A stretch of 64,000 bases of DNA from CAG-390 sp045546615 (GCA_045546615.1 JAZQDD010000038.1:41417-105416), one strand, 5' to 3'; counted from the first letter of the stretch, positions 24,971-32,965 are shown. The notes: generated from the letters alone by a model not told the origin. Made by a program: numbers and translations.

Positions 24971-24991
24971 AGTGGGGTTTTGGTTAAAAAA

Positions 24992-25177
24992 TTACCAGGA
25001 AGCCTTTCTTACTCCGGGGATCTCGCCCTTGTAAGCGAGATTACGGAAGCAGATACGGCAGATGCCGTATTTGCGAAGGTAAGCGTGGGGACGTCCGCAG
25101 ATCTTGCAACGGTTGTACGCACGAGTGGAATACTTGGCGGGAGCCTGCTGCTTGTTGATCATTGATTTCTTTGCCAT
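24992..25177 (-). CDS. rpsZ: 30S ribosomal protein S14, zinc type (S14Z)
   Basis: A 61-residue short S14. Two CxxC pairs (CKIC and CRIC) bind zinc. The end FRNLAYKGEIPGVRKASW is the conserved 16S-binding tail. Confidence 0.97.
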   Translation of the reverse strand: MAKKSMINKQQAPAKYSTRAYNRCKICGRPHAYLRKYGICRICFRNLAYKGEIPGVRKASW

Positions 25178-25194
25178 TTTAACTTACCTCCTTA

Positions 25195-25737
25195 TCAGTT
25201 CTGTGCGAAGGGAGCGCCGAGAGCCTTGAGGAGCTCGCGAGCCTCTTCATCAGTGTTGGCTGTGGTAACGAAGCAGATATCCATTCCGCGGATCTTGTCG
25301 ATCTTGTCATACTCGATCTCGGGGAATATGAGCTGCTCCTTAAGTCCGAGGGCGTAGTTTCCTCTGCCGTCGAACGCGTTGGGGTTAATACCCTTGAAGT
25401 CACGTACGCGGGGGAGAGCGAAGTTGAAGAGCTTATCTACAAACTCATACATCTGCTCACCACGAAGGGTAACCTTTGCGCCGATCTTCATTCCCTCACG
25501 AACCTTGAAGTTCGCAACGGACTTGCGTGCGTAGGTAGGAACTGCCTTCTGACCGGTGATAAGGGAAAGGTCGCCGATGATGTTATCGATAACCTTTGCG
25601 TTATCCTTTGCCTCGCTCGAACCAACGTTGATAACGACCTTGTCGAGCTTGGGGATCTGCATTACGCTCTTGTAACCGAAACGGCTCATAAGGGCGGGAG
25701 CGATATCATTCTTGTAAGTCTCTTTAAGTCTTGCCAT
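25195..25737 (-). CDS. rplE: 50S ribosomal protein L5
   Basis: A 180-residue 5S rRNA-binding protein. The motifs GQKAVPTYARKSVANFKVREGM and LPRVRDFKGINPNAFDGRGNY are conserved. It lies between rplX and rpsZ. Confidence 0.98.
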   Translation of the reverse strand: MARLKETYKNDIAPALMSRFGYKSVMQIPKLDKVVINVGSSEAKDNAKVIDNIIGDLSLITGQKAVPTYARKSVANFKVREGMKIGAKVTLRGEQMYEFVDKLFNFALPRVRDFKGINPNAFDGRGNYALGLKEQLIFPEIEYDKIDKIRGMDICFVTTANTDEEARELLKALGAPFAQN

Positions 25738-25756
25738 TTTTTCGTTCCTCCCTCAC

Positions 25757-26086
25757 TTAAATTTCCTTTCCGCATTTAGCACAAACGCGGATCTTTTTGC
25801 CGTCTACAATGTTAGCCTTTGCTCTTACGCCCTTCTTGCAGTTGGGGCAGTAGAGAGCTACCTTGCAAGCGTAGATAGCGCCTTCGGTCTCAATGATACC
25901 GCCGGTCTCACCCTGCTTGCGGGGCTTAACGTGCTTCTTAACGGTGTTTACACCTTCAACGATAACCTTGCCCTCCTTGGGGGAAGCTGCGATTACCTTA
26001 TGGGTGAGGACCTTACCGTTGCTGTCCTTCTTATCCTCGTACTTTCCGGTAAGGAGTACGACGGTATCTCCGGTTTTGATATTCAT
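25757..26086 (-). CDS. rplX: 50S ribosomal protein L24
   Basis: A 109-residue L24 with the KOW motif near the N-terminus (TGDTVVLLTGKYEDKKG-like segment) and KKHVKPRKQGETGGIIE. The C-terminal part carries CPNC and CAKCG pairs, suggesting a bound zinc. Confidence 0.97.
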   Translation of the reverse strand: MNIKTGDTVVLLTGKYEDKKDSNGKVLTHKVIAASPKEGKVIVEGVNTVKKHVKPRKQGETGGIIETEGAIYACKVALYCPNCKKGVRAKANIVDGKKIRVCAKCGKEI

Positions 26087-26104
26087 CGTTTTTTCTCTCC
26101 TAAC

Positions 26105-26473
26105 TTAAAGTACTTCGGGTGCGAGGGAGAGTATCTTCAGATACTGCTTCTCGCGGAGTTCTCTCGCCACAGGGCCAAAAATACGGGTTCCTTTGGGAGT
26201 CTGATCATCTTTAATAATAACTGCTGCGTTCTCGTCAAACTTAATGTACGAGCCATCTGCACGCTTGGTGCCGTGGGTGCTGCGTACGATTACGGCTTTG
26301 ACAACTTCGCCCTTCTTAACCATGCCGCCGGGGGCTGCCTTCTTAACAGAAGCAACCACGACGTCGCCGATATTGGCATATCTGCGGCCGGTACCTCCAA
26401 GGACGCGAATGCACAGAAGCTCTTTGGCGCCGGTATTGTCGGCAACCTTCATTCTTGATTCTTGCTGTATCAC
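26105..26473 (-). CDS. rplN: 50S ribosomal protein L14
   Basis: A 122-residue L14 with the signature MIQQESRMKVADNTGAKELL and the C-terminal FGPVARELREKQYLKILSLAPEVL. It contacts h14 of 16S rRNA across the interface. Confidence 0.98.
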   Translation of the reverse strand: MIQQESRMKVADNTGAKELLCIRVLGGTGRRYANIGDVVVASVKKAAPGGMVKKGEVVKAVIVRSTHGTKRADGSYIKFDENAAVIIKDDQTPKGTRIFGPVARELREKQYLKILSLAPEVL

Positions 26474-26532
26474 TTACGTTTCCTCCTGATTCAATACGAT
26501 ATTTGACGTATCTACTTGTGTGTGCCGCTTGA

Positions 26533-26790
26533 TTATTTGGCTTTTTCGATCACGCTAACAAGACGCCATCTCTTTGTCTTGGAAAGGGGACGGGTCTCCA
26601 TGATGCTTACTTTATCGCCGATGCCGCATTCGTTGGTCTCATCATGAGCATGAACCTTAAGAGTACGCTTGACGATCTTGCCGTATACGGGGTGCTTTAC
26701 GTTATCTTCGATAGCAACGGTGATGGTCTTGTCCATCTTGTCGCTTACAACGTAGCCCACACGGACTTTTCTGAGGTTTCTTTCTTCCAT
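26533..26790 (-). CDS. rpsQ: 30S ribosomal protein S17
   Basis: An 85-residue OB-fold protein. RKVRVGYVVSDKMDKTITVAIED and GDKVSIMETRPLSKTKRWRLV are the family blocks. It follows rpmC closely. Confidence 0.98.
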   Translation of the reverse strand: MEERNLRKVRVGYVVSDKMDKTITVAIEDNVKHPVYGKIVKRTLKVHAHDETNECGIGDKVSIMETRPLSKTKRWRLVSVIEKAK

Positions 26791-26802
26791 TGTTCTGCCT
26801 CC

Positions 26803-26991
26803 TTACGCGTTCTTCTCGTTCTGAACAGTCATAACGCGGGCGATGTCCTTCTTGACCTCGCTGATGCGGTTGGTGTTCTCGAGCTGATTGATAGCAAGCT
26901 GGAAGCGGAGGTTGAACAGTTCTTCCTTAAGCTCTTTAAGCTTAGCCTCGAGCTCTTCTGCGCTCATTGCCTTGATTTCACTGTACTTCAT
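26803..26991 (-). CDS. rpmC: 50S ribosomal protein L29
   Basis: A 62-residue helical protein with LKELKEELFNLRFQLAINQLENT, the family signature, near the exit tunnel. ATGA overlap with the rplP stop. Confidence 0.97.
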   Translation of the reverse strand: MKYSEIKAMSAEELEAKLKELKEELFNLRFQLAINQLENTNRISEVKKDIARVMTVQNEKNA

Positions 26992-27422
26992 TCGCTTACC
27001 TCCTCACTCTCGGCAGCGCTCTTGGTGATGAACTTGCACTTGATGGGGAGCTTGTGCGAAGCGAGACGCATAGCCTCTTTCGCAACATCCTCAGCAACGC
27101 CGTCCATCTCAAACATAACGCGTCCGGGCTTTACTACCGCTACCCAATACTCGGGAGAACCTTTACCGGAACCCATTCGGGTCTCAGCAGGCTTCTCGGT
27201 GATGGGCTTGTCGGGGAAAATTTTGATCCAAACGTTACCGCCACGGCGGATGTAACGTGTCATTGCAATACGGGCTGCCTCGATCTGATTGCTGGTGATC
27301 CAAGCAGGCTCAAGAGCTACAAGACCGTACTGACCGTAGGTCAAGGTATTGCCGCTCATTGCCTTACCCTTAAGTCTGCCGCGCTGTACGCGACGGAACT
27401 TAACTCTCTTAGGCATCAACAT
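26988..27422 (-). CDS. rplP: 50S ribosomal protein L16
   Basis: A 142- to 144-residue L16 with MPKRVKFRRVQRGRLKGKA and RMGSGKGSPEYWVAVVKPGRV. Two ATGs compete (27422 and 27416). The first is used because GGAGGT is 8 nt before it and it overlaps the rpsC stop (TAATG); the family usually begins at the second. Confidence 0.97.
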   Translation of the reverse strand: MLMPKRVKFRRVQRGRLKGKAMSGNTLTYGQYGLVALEPAWITSNQIEAARIAMTRYIRRGGNVWIKIFPDKPITEKPAETRMGSGKGSPEYWVAVVKPGRVMFEMDGVAEDVAKEAMRLASHKLPIKCKFITKSAAESEEVSE

Positions 27423-28288
27423 TAGTTTTTACCTCCTTCTCTCGGAGCGCCGTTGCGAGGGCCTGCGGGACGCTGACCTGCGGGACGGTTGCCACCGTTG
27501 CGAGGACCGCGGTTATCGCCGCGATTGCCACGGTTTTCACCGCGAGGACCGCGGTTATCACCTCTGCGCTCGCCGCCTCTGCGGTTGTCGCGACGGTCGC
27601 CTCTGCGATTGTCGTTTCTGCGCTCACGGGCTGCGCCCTCGTTGAGGACTTCGCCGTTGTAGATCCATACCTTAACACCGATCTTACCGTAGGTGGTGTT
27701 AGCCTCCCAGAAACCGTAGTCGATGTCTGCACGGAGAGTCTGAAGCGGGATAGTTCCCTCGTGGTAATGCTCGCTGCGAGCGATCTCGGCACCGCCAAGA
27801 CGTCCGCCGCAGGTGATCTTAATTCCGCGAGCGCCAAGCTTCATGGTGTTGCGGATAGCCATCTTCATAGCACGGCGGAAAGCCACACGGCCTTCAAGCT
27901 GTCCTGCGATGTTCTCTGCAACGAGCTGAGCGTTGAGCTCGGGGTTGCGGATCTCAACAACGTTTACAGATACGGGGATCTGCTTGCCGTTGGCATCCTT
28001 ACCTACGATTGCTTCAACTTCCTTTTTAAGCTTTTCAATGTTATCACCGCTGCGGCCGATAACCATACCGGGCTTTGCGCAGTGGATGAAAACTCTTACT
28101 CTGTACTGGTCGCGCTCGATCTCGATCTTGGGCACGCCAGCCTTCTGAAGCTCTTCTTTGAGGAGCTTTCTGATTTTATAGTCAGATACGAGAACGTCTC
28201 CGAAAACTTCGTCCTTAACGCACCATCTCGAATCCCAACCCTTGATCACGCCTACACGAAGGCCGTGAGGATTAACTTTCTGTCCCAT
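27422..28288 (-). CDS. rpsC: 30S ribosomal protein S3 with Arg/Gly/Asn-rich tail
   Basis: S3 lies at the mRNA entry channel. The core (1-219) has the KH domain with GMVIGRSGDNIEKLKKEVE and ends KVWIYNGEVLNEGA, the normal family length. A 69-residue tail follows (220-288) made of Arg, Gly, Asn, Asp and Pro, with units such as NRRGDRRDNRRGG and RGDNRGPRGENRG. It has no fold and is strongly basic. It resembles RGG-type RNA-binding tails. The reading frame and GC content stay coherent to the stop, so it is not a frameshift. Confidence 0.96.
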   Translation of the reverse strand: MGQKVNPHGLRVGVIKGWDSRWCVKDEVFGDVLVSDYKIRKLLKEELQKAGVPKIEIERDQYRVRVFIHCAKPGMVIGRSGDNIEKLKKEVEAIVGKDANGKQIPVSVNVVEIRNPELNAQLVAENIAGQLEGRVAFRRAMKMAIRNTMKLGARGIKITCGGRLGGAEIARSEHYHEGTIPLQTLRADIDYGFWEANTTYGKIGVKVWIYNGEVLNEGAARERRNDNRRGDRRDNRRGGERRGDNRGPRGENRGNRGDNRGPRNGGNRPAGQRPAGPRNGAPREGGKN

Positions 28289-28632
28289 TACGCATTGACC
28301 TCCTTTTCTTTCACAACGAGAGTGACGTGAGAAGTTCTCTTGAGAATTCTGTCACCCGAGCCCTTAGCTCTGGGCATATATCTCTTCAAAGTAGGTCCGG
28401 GGCATACAAAGCACTCGGATACATAGAGATTGGAAATGTCCATCTGGAAATTATGCTCGGCGTTAGCCATAGCGCTCTTAAGAAGCTTGATAAGCTCCTC
28501 GGAGGCTGCCTTAGGGGTGTTCTTGAGAATAGCCATTGCTACGTCTGCGTCCTTACCGCGGATAAGATCGAGAACGATCTTTACCTTGCGGGGAGAAATT
28601 CTAAGATATTTAAGATAAGCTCTTGCTTCCAT
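28288..28632 (-). CDS. rplV: 50S ribosomal protein L22
   Basis: A 114-residue L22 whose long loop lines the exit tunnel. ARAYLKYLRISPRKVKIVLDLIRG and the loop GPTLKRYMPRAKGSGDRILKRTSH are conserved. TAATG-type one-base overlap with rpsC. Confidence 0.98.
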   Translation of the reverse strand: MEARAYLKYLRISPRKVKIVLDLIRGKDADVAMAILKNTPKAASEELIKLLKSAMANAEHNFQMDISNLYVSECFVCPGPTLKRYMPRAKGSGDRILKRTSHVTLVVKEKEVNA

Positions 28633-28651
28633 ATTCAGTCTTCCTCCTCAA

Positions 28652-28933
28652 TTATTTACCGTTGTTGGACGTCTTGGAGCCTGCATGGCCCTTGAACAGT
28701 CTGGTGGGTGCAAACTCACCGAGCTTATGGCCGACCATATCTTCGACTACATAAACCGGAACGTGCTTGCGGCCGTCGTGAACGGCGATGGTGTGTCCTA
28801 CGAATTCGGGGAATATGGTGGAAGCGCGGGACCAGGTCTTGATGACCTTCTTCTCGTTCTTTGCATTCATGGCGCAAATGCGGTCATAGAGCTTCTGCTC
28901 TACGAAAGGCGCCTTCTTAAGACTTCTGCTCAT
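28652..28933 (-). CDS. rpsS: 30S ribosomal protein S19
   Basis: A 93-residue S19. MSRSLKKAPFVEQKL and STIFPEFVGHTIAVHDGRKHVPVYV identify it. It binds the 30S head with S13. Confidence 0.98.
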   Translation of the reverse strand: MSRSLKKAPFVEQKLYDRICAMNAKNEKKVIKTWSRASTIFPEFVGHTIAVHDGRKHVPVYVVEDMVGHKLGEFAPTRLFKGHAGSKTSNNGK

Positions 28934-28947
28934 TCTATATTCCCTCC

Positions 28948-29778
28948 TTATTTAGCATTTCTGTGCTTTACGATGAACTTCTCAGTGCGAGCCTTCTTAT
29001 TTCTGGTCTTATAACCGAGAGCAGGCTTGCCCCAAGGAGTGAGCGGGCCGGGATGACCGATGGGGGAACGTCCCTCACCACCACCGTGGGGGTGGTCGCA
29101 GGGGTTCATAACTGAACCGCGTACGGTAGGACGGATACCCTTATGACGGGTCTTACCTGCCTTACCGACCTTAACGGTATCGTGCTCAATGTTTCCTACC
29201 TGACCGATAGTGGCCTTGCAGTTCATGGGAACGATTCTTACCTCGCCGGAGGGAAGACGGATAAGTGCGGTTCCGTTCTCCTTGGAGATCAGCTGTGCAG
29301 CTGCTCCTGCGGAACGTACGAGCTGACCGCCCTTACCGGGGTTAAGCTCGATGTTATGAATAATGGTACCAACAGGAATGTTGGCAAGGGGCAGAGTGTT
29401 ACCGGGCTTAATGTCCGCATCTGCGCCGGAGTATATAACGTCGCCATCCTTAAGGCCGACAGGAGCGATGATGTAGCTCTTCTTGCCTGCCTCGTTCTGG
29501 AGGAGTGCGATGTATGCGGTACGGTTAGGATCGTACTCGATACCGACAACGGTTGCAGCAGTTGCATCGTTGCGTCTGAAGTCGATGATACGATACTTGG
29601 TCTTGTTTCCGCCGCCTCTGTGGCGAACGGTGATCTTACCGTTAGCATTACGGCCTGCGTGTTTCTTCTTGATAACAATCAAGCTCTTTTCGGGGCTGAA
29701 CTTTGTCAGCTCCTCGAAAGAGGGAACACTCATGTGACGTCTTGACGGTGTTGTAGGCTTATATTTGATTGTAGGCAT
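28948..29778 (-). CDS. rplB: 50S ribosomal protein L2
   Basis: A 276-residue L2, needed for subunit joining and peptidyl transfer. It has the C-terminal signature RGSVMNPCDHPHGGGEGRSP with the conserved His residue and the N-terminal KPTTPSRRHMS. It follows rplW. Confidence 0.98.
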   Translation of the reverse strand: MPTIKYKPTTPSRRHMSVPSFEELTKFSPEKSLIVIKKKHAGRNANGKITVRHRGGGNKTKYRIIDFRRNDATAATVVGIEYDPNRTAYIALLQNEAGKKSYIIAPVGLKDGDVIYSGADADIKPGNTLPLANIPVGTIIHNIELNPGKGGQLVRSAGAAAQLISKENGTALIRLPSGEVRIVPMNCKATIGQVGNIEHDTVKVGKAGKTRHKGIRPTVRGSVMNPCDHPHGGGEGRSPIGHPGPLTPWGKPALGYKTRNKKARTEKFIVKHRNAK

Positions 29779-29798
29779 TTTCAGTTCCTCCTACTTTC

Positions 29799-30095
29799 TC
29801 AGTTCATACCCTCGAAGAAGGCGATGGTCTTGGAGTCTTCGGTGAGAGTTACGATTGCTTTCTTCCATGCGGAAGTGTAACCCTGCTGATAGCGAAGTCT
29901 CTTTGCCTTGCGCTTCATCGAGATAGTATTTACCGCTGCAACTTTGACACCAAACATGGTCTCAACTGCATTGGCGATCTCAGGCTTAGTTGCGGAGGTC
30001 ATAACCTTGAAAGCGTATTTTTTCTGATTCATCATATCCATGCTTGCCTCGGTGATAACGGGGCTGATGATGATATCCTGTACCATTTTCTTCAT
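29799..30095 (-). CDS. rplW: 50S ribosomal protein L23
   Basis: A 98-residue L23, docking site for SRP and trigger factor at the exit. IISPVITEASMDM and VKVAAVNTISMKRKAKR are family blocks. TAATG overlap with rplD. Confidence 0.97.
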   Translation of the reverse strand: MKKMVQDIIISPVITEASMDMMNQKKYAFKVMTSATKPEIANAVETMFGVKVAAVNTISMKRKAKRLRYQQGYTSAWKKAIVTLTEDSKTIAFFEGMN

Positions 30096-30781
30096 TATGC
30101 ATATACCTCCTGCAGTTTTTCTGCAGCCGCACGTGTCATAACAAGCTTTTCAGCGTTCAGAATCTCGTAAACGTTGATGGTGCTGTAAAGAGTGGTTGCG
30201 GCGGTGGGGATGTTGTCACAGCTCTTGATAACGAGCTTGTCAACCTCGGGAAGAACGAGGAGAGTCTTGCACGCAACGGTCTCGGTGCGGGACTTGATCT
30301 CTGCGCCATCCTTGTAGTTCTTGGTTACGTCCTTAGTGAAGCCAAGCGCGTTGAAGGTCTTAACCATCTCAGCGGTCTTGTAGCCCTCGAGCTTGCACTC
30401 GTCAAGGATTACGAGGTTACCCTCTGCAACCTTAGCGGAAAGTGCGCTGAAGAGAGCAACTCTCTTAGCCTTCTTGTTAAGGTCGGTGCGATAGCTGCGA
30501 GGCTTGGGGCCGAGAGCGATACCGCCGTGTGTCCACTGAGGAGCACGGGTGGAACCCTGACGTGCGCGTCCGGTACCCTTCTGTCTCCAGGGCTTCTTAC
30601 CGCCGCCGCTTACTTCGGTGCGGGTAAGAGTGGACTGTGTGCCCTGTCTCTGATTGAGCAGATATGCTCTTACAGCGGAATGAAGAACTGCGCCGTTTAC
30701 CTCTGCGCCGAAGATCTTCTCGGAGAGGCTCATCTCGCCAACTTCATTACCTGCCATATTAAATACTTTTACGTTAGGCAT
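30095..30781 (-). CDS. rplD: 50S ribosomal protein L4
   Basis: A 228-residue L4. The extended loop TEVSGGGKKPWRQKGTGRAR and APQWTHGGIALGPKPRSY are diagnostic. In enteric bacteria L4 represses its own operon through the S10 leader; whether it does so here is unknown but the long leader upstream makes the question relevant. Confidence 0.98.
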   Translation of the reverse strand: MPNVKVFNMAGNEVGEMSLSEKIFGAEVNGAVLHSAVRAYLLNQRQGTQSTLTRTEVSGGGKKPWRQKGTGRARQGSTRAPQWTHGGIALGPKPRSYRTDLNKKAKRVALFSALSAKVAEGNLVILDECKLEGYKTAEMVKTFNALGFTKDVTKNYKDGAEIKSRTETVACKTLLVLPEVDKLVIKSCDNIPTAATTLYSTINVYEILNAEKLVMTRAAAEKLQEVYA

Positions 30782-30802
30782 TTGTCATTCCTCCTTCTTT
30801 AC

Positions 30803-31432
30803 TCAGGCCTTAACCGAGTCGCGGATGAATACGATACCGCCCTTAGCGCCGGGAATAGCGCCGCGAACTGCGATAAGGTTGTTCTCTGCATCGATCTTAG
30901 CTACGTTCAGGTTAAGGATGGTGACCTGCTCGTTACCGTACTGACCTGCCATCTTCTTGTTCTTGAAGATTCTTGCAGGGTCGATAACGCCCATGGAACC
31001 GGACTGACGGTGCACAGGGCCTACGCCGTGTGTCATTCTCAGCTTGTGGAGATTCCAACGCTTGATAGCACCGGTGTAACCGCGGCCCTTGGTCATACCC
31101 GTTACGTCGACTTTTTCGCCAACGGCGAAGGTTTCGACAGATACGACATCGCCAACGTTGTAACCGGAGCAATCCTCAAGGCGGAATTCCTTAAGATGCT
31201 TCTTGGTTGCAAGTCCGTTCTTTGCAAAGTGTCCGATCTCGGCCTTTGTCGCATGCTTTTCCTTAACATCGGCATATCCGAGCTGTACGGCCTCATAGCC
31301 GTCCTTTTCAGCAGTTTTTCTCTGCGATACTACGCAGGGACCTGCCTGGATTATCGTTACGGGAATTACATTTCCGTTTTCGTCGAAGATCTGTGTCATA
31401 CCGATCTTCTTACCGATAAGTCCTTTTTTCAT
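30803..31432 (-). CDS. rplC: 50S ribosomal protein L3
   Basis: A 209-residue L3 with MKKGLIGKKIGMTQIFDENG and the central extension KGRGYTGAIKRWN and HGVGPVHRQSGSMG. It is the second gene of the superoperon, 112 nt after rpsJ, a larger spacer than most. Confidence 0.98.
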   Translation of the reverse strand: MKKGLIGKKIGMTQIFDENGNVIPVTIIQAGPCVVSQRKTAEKDGYEAVQLGYADVKEKHATKAEIGHFAKNGLATKKHLKEFRLEDCSGYNVGDVVSVETFAVGEKVDVTGMTKGRGYTGAIKRWNLHKLRMTHGVGPVHRQSGSMGVIDPARIFKNKKMAGQYGNEQVTILNLNVAKIDAENNLIAVRGAIPGAKGGIVFIRDSVKA

Positions 31433-31544
31433 TTGTTTTCCTCCTGTAGGTTATTGGTTGACGCTTTGAATTTTCCCTTTCGGGATTACGCCAACTTGAC
31501 CAACAAGCGCCCCTCGACGGAGCCTTGTGAGTGTGCTGTGCGAA

Positions 31545-31856
31545 TTAGAGCGTGATCTGGATATCAACGCCTGCGGGAAGTTCGATGTTCATCAGTTCTT
31601 CGGTAAGCTTCTTGGAAGGCTTAGCGATGTCGATGAGTCTCTTGTGATTACGAAGCTCGAACTGCTCACGGCTGTCCTTGTACTTGTGGACTGCGCGGAG
31701 AATGGTTACGATCTCTTTCTCGGTGGGAAGCGGAATGGGACCGGATACCTCGGCACCGTTACGCTTTGCTACCTCAACGATTTTCGCTGCGGCGGCATCA
31801 ACGAGAGTGTGATCGTAGCTCTTCAGACGAACTCTGAGCTGCTCCTTAACTGCCAT
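31545..31856 (-). CDS. rpsJ: 30S ribosomal protein S10
   Basis: First gene of the S10 operon, 103 residues. VRLKSYDHTLVDAAAAKIVEVAKRNG and the C-terminal ELPAGVDIQITL are conserved. The ATG at 31856 follows AAAAAAGGAGG. The frame stays open for 32 codons upstream, but those codons do not resemble S10 and lie before the ribosome site. Confidence 0.97.
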   Translation of the reverse strand: MAVKEQLRVRLKSYDHTLVDAAAAKIVEVAKRNGAEVSGPIPLPTEKEIVTILRAVHKYKDSREQFELRNHKRLIDIAKPSKKLTEELMNIELPAGVDIQITL

Positions 31857-32220
31857 GTTTTCCTCCTTTTTTCTCGCGTACACGCGATTATAATGTAATG
31901 TAGCTTTTGCGCGTGCCGCGTCTCGAAAACGAAGGAGCTTTTTCCTTAACACCGTTTCGGGCGTTCCCTCTTATTGCCATACAAAATCCGAAACTCGCCC
32001 CCGCGTCCCGTCACGTCTGACGGCGCGACACGAATTTCGGGCTGTACGACAACAAGGTCGAACCCCGAGGCGACCTATGAACCTCGGTCACTCGGTGCTT
32101 GAAGCTACCTTTTTCGCCCGATTACCCAAAGATCTTCACCTTTGGCGGACTTACTCCGCGAAAATTCCCCGCTGTTCAGGCGGCAACCTTTCGCTTCAAC
32201 GCTTTTTTCGCACATCAAGC
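31857..32220 (-). promoter_or_regulatory. Long structured 5' leader of the S10 superoperon
   Basis: From the predicted transcript start near 32220 to rpsJ there are about 360 nt. In message order the stems are GCGGA/TCCGC (32145-32159), CCAAAG/CTTTGG (32126-32145, overlapping the first by one base), CCGAGG/CCTCGG (32065-32087), an alternative GGTCG/CGACC (32056-32075) that cannot coexist with it, and a long three-part stem (31988-32040) with CCGAAA/TTTCGG outside and CCGTCA/TGACGG at the tip. A 30-codon ORF follows (31888-31980). I know no named Bacillota S10 leader that this matches. Confidence 0.6.
31888..31980 (-). CDS. Candidate 30-codon leader ORF before rpsJ
   Basis: ATG at 31980 to TAA at 31888, in a different frame from rpsJ, ending 31 nt before its ATG. 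The peptide starts MAIRGNARNGVKEKAPSF and is basic (many Arg and Lys) with a hydrophobic end YITL. No good Shine-Dalgarno precedes it (only GGA in CGGATTTTGT), so translation is doubtful. It could be a leader peptide, a remnant, or chance. Confidence 0.3.
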   Translation of the reverse strand: MAIRGNARNGVKEKAPSFSRRGTRKSYITL

Positions 32221-32226
32221 TCTGTT

Positions 32227-32255
32227 ATTATACTATATTTCCACATAATATGCAA
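32227..32255 (-). promoter_or_regulatory. Sigma-A promoter of the S10 superoperon
   Basis: Minus-strand -35 TTGCAT (32250-32255), 17-nt spacer, -10 TATAAT (32227-32232). It is the only strong promoter seen upstream of rpsJ and places the transcript start near 32220. Confidence 0.8.
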
Positions 32256-32355
32256 TATGGCAAAAGGGAGAAATTTACAGAAATAATCGCCATTATTTTT
32301 GTGCAATTATTACAATCAATCCTCGATTTTGGGCATTTTTATCGATTCTGCATTC

Positions 32356-32386
32356 AAAAAAAGAGACGCGTTTCGTCTCTTTTTTG
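32356..32386 (-). terminator. Terminator after the HTH regulator gene
   Basis: AAAGAGACG and CGTCTCTTT pair around a 5-nt loop, extended by A and T runs on both sides. It ends the leftward HTH gene and shields the S10 promoter. Between it and that promoter (32256-32355) no further feature is seen. Confidence 0.85.
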
Positions 32387-32401
32387 AAAAAATTGAATTT
32401 T

Positions 32402-32965
32402 TTATTGATTTTCCTCGTTTTCCGCGAGCAAATTTGCCTTTGCAAGCCTATCAAGCGCCTCACAAAGACGCTCACGAAGCCACGTCGGTTCTACTATGGT
32501 TATTTTAGATTCGGCAGCAAGCAAAGCTCCAAGGAAGAAACCAACGTTATAAAACTCGCAGTTATACCTGTTGTTACCGCGCGCACGGCTCCTGACAAAC
32601 CGCCCAAGTCCGAGAGCAGCAAGCTTGTCGGATATTTCAAGAACCGCGGTATACGGGATGCTCATTTGAAGAGCATCTCCCCCTTCTCTTTCCTCGGCGG
32701 CGGCGAAAAGATCAACGTAATCGTCGCTATCGCCCTGCTCTATCGATGAGCTTAACTCAAACGCCTCGGCGTACCGATAGCCCTTACGGATACGGCAAAA
32801 CTCAAGCGGCGCACCGAGCACGGTGCGTAGATAATCAACATCCCTCTGCGCTTGACGTTGGGATATAGAAAATCTCTCCGCGAGGCGTTTGGCGTTCGGA
32901 AAATACCCTTCCTTTATTCTTTTGTGAAGCCACCTTATTCTCTCAACGGCAAATTCAGCAGACAC
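32402..32965 (-). CDS. HTH regulator related to WYL-family proteins, lacking the WYL domain
   Basis: A 187-residue likely transcription regulator. Residues 1-65 form a DeoR/HTH_11-like helix-turn-helix (RLAERFSISQRQAQRDVDYLR). The last 80 residues resemble the C-terminal WCX extension of YafY-type proteins (FYNVGFFLGALLAAESKITIVEPTWLRERL). The ligand-sensing WYL Sm-like domain that normally lies between is absent, so it is about 110 residues shorter than relatives. The start is a GTG with GGAGGGAGCC upstream. It lies 66 nt after a membrane protein gene and may share its transcript. Confidence 0.7.
   Translation of the reverse strand: MSAEFAVERIRWLHKRIKEGYFPNAKRLAERFSISQRQAQRDVDYLRTVLGAPLEFCRIRKGYRYAEAFELSSSIEQGDSDDYVDLFAAAEEREGGDALQMSIPYTAVLEISDKLAALGLGRFVRSRARGNNRYNCEFYNVGFFLGALLAAESKITIVEPTWLRERLCEALDRLAKANLLAENEENQ

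Noticed and set aside
27349..27645. Cys/Arg/Asp repeat ORF opposite the S3 tail
   Set aside because: Its repeats are the complement of the S3 tail repeats; no start site.
31887..31892. TATAAT just upstream of rpsJ as a second promoter
   Set aside because: The -35 position reads CACGCG, so there is no partner box at a proper distance.
31857..31952. 32-codon in-frame extension before rpsJ
   Set aside because: Not S10-like and located before the AAAAAAGGAGG site of the real start.
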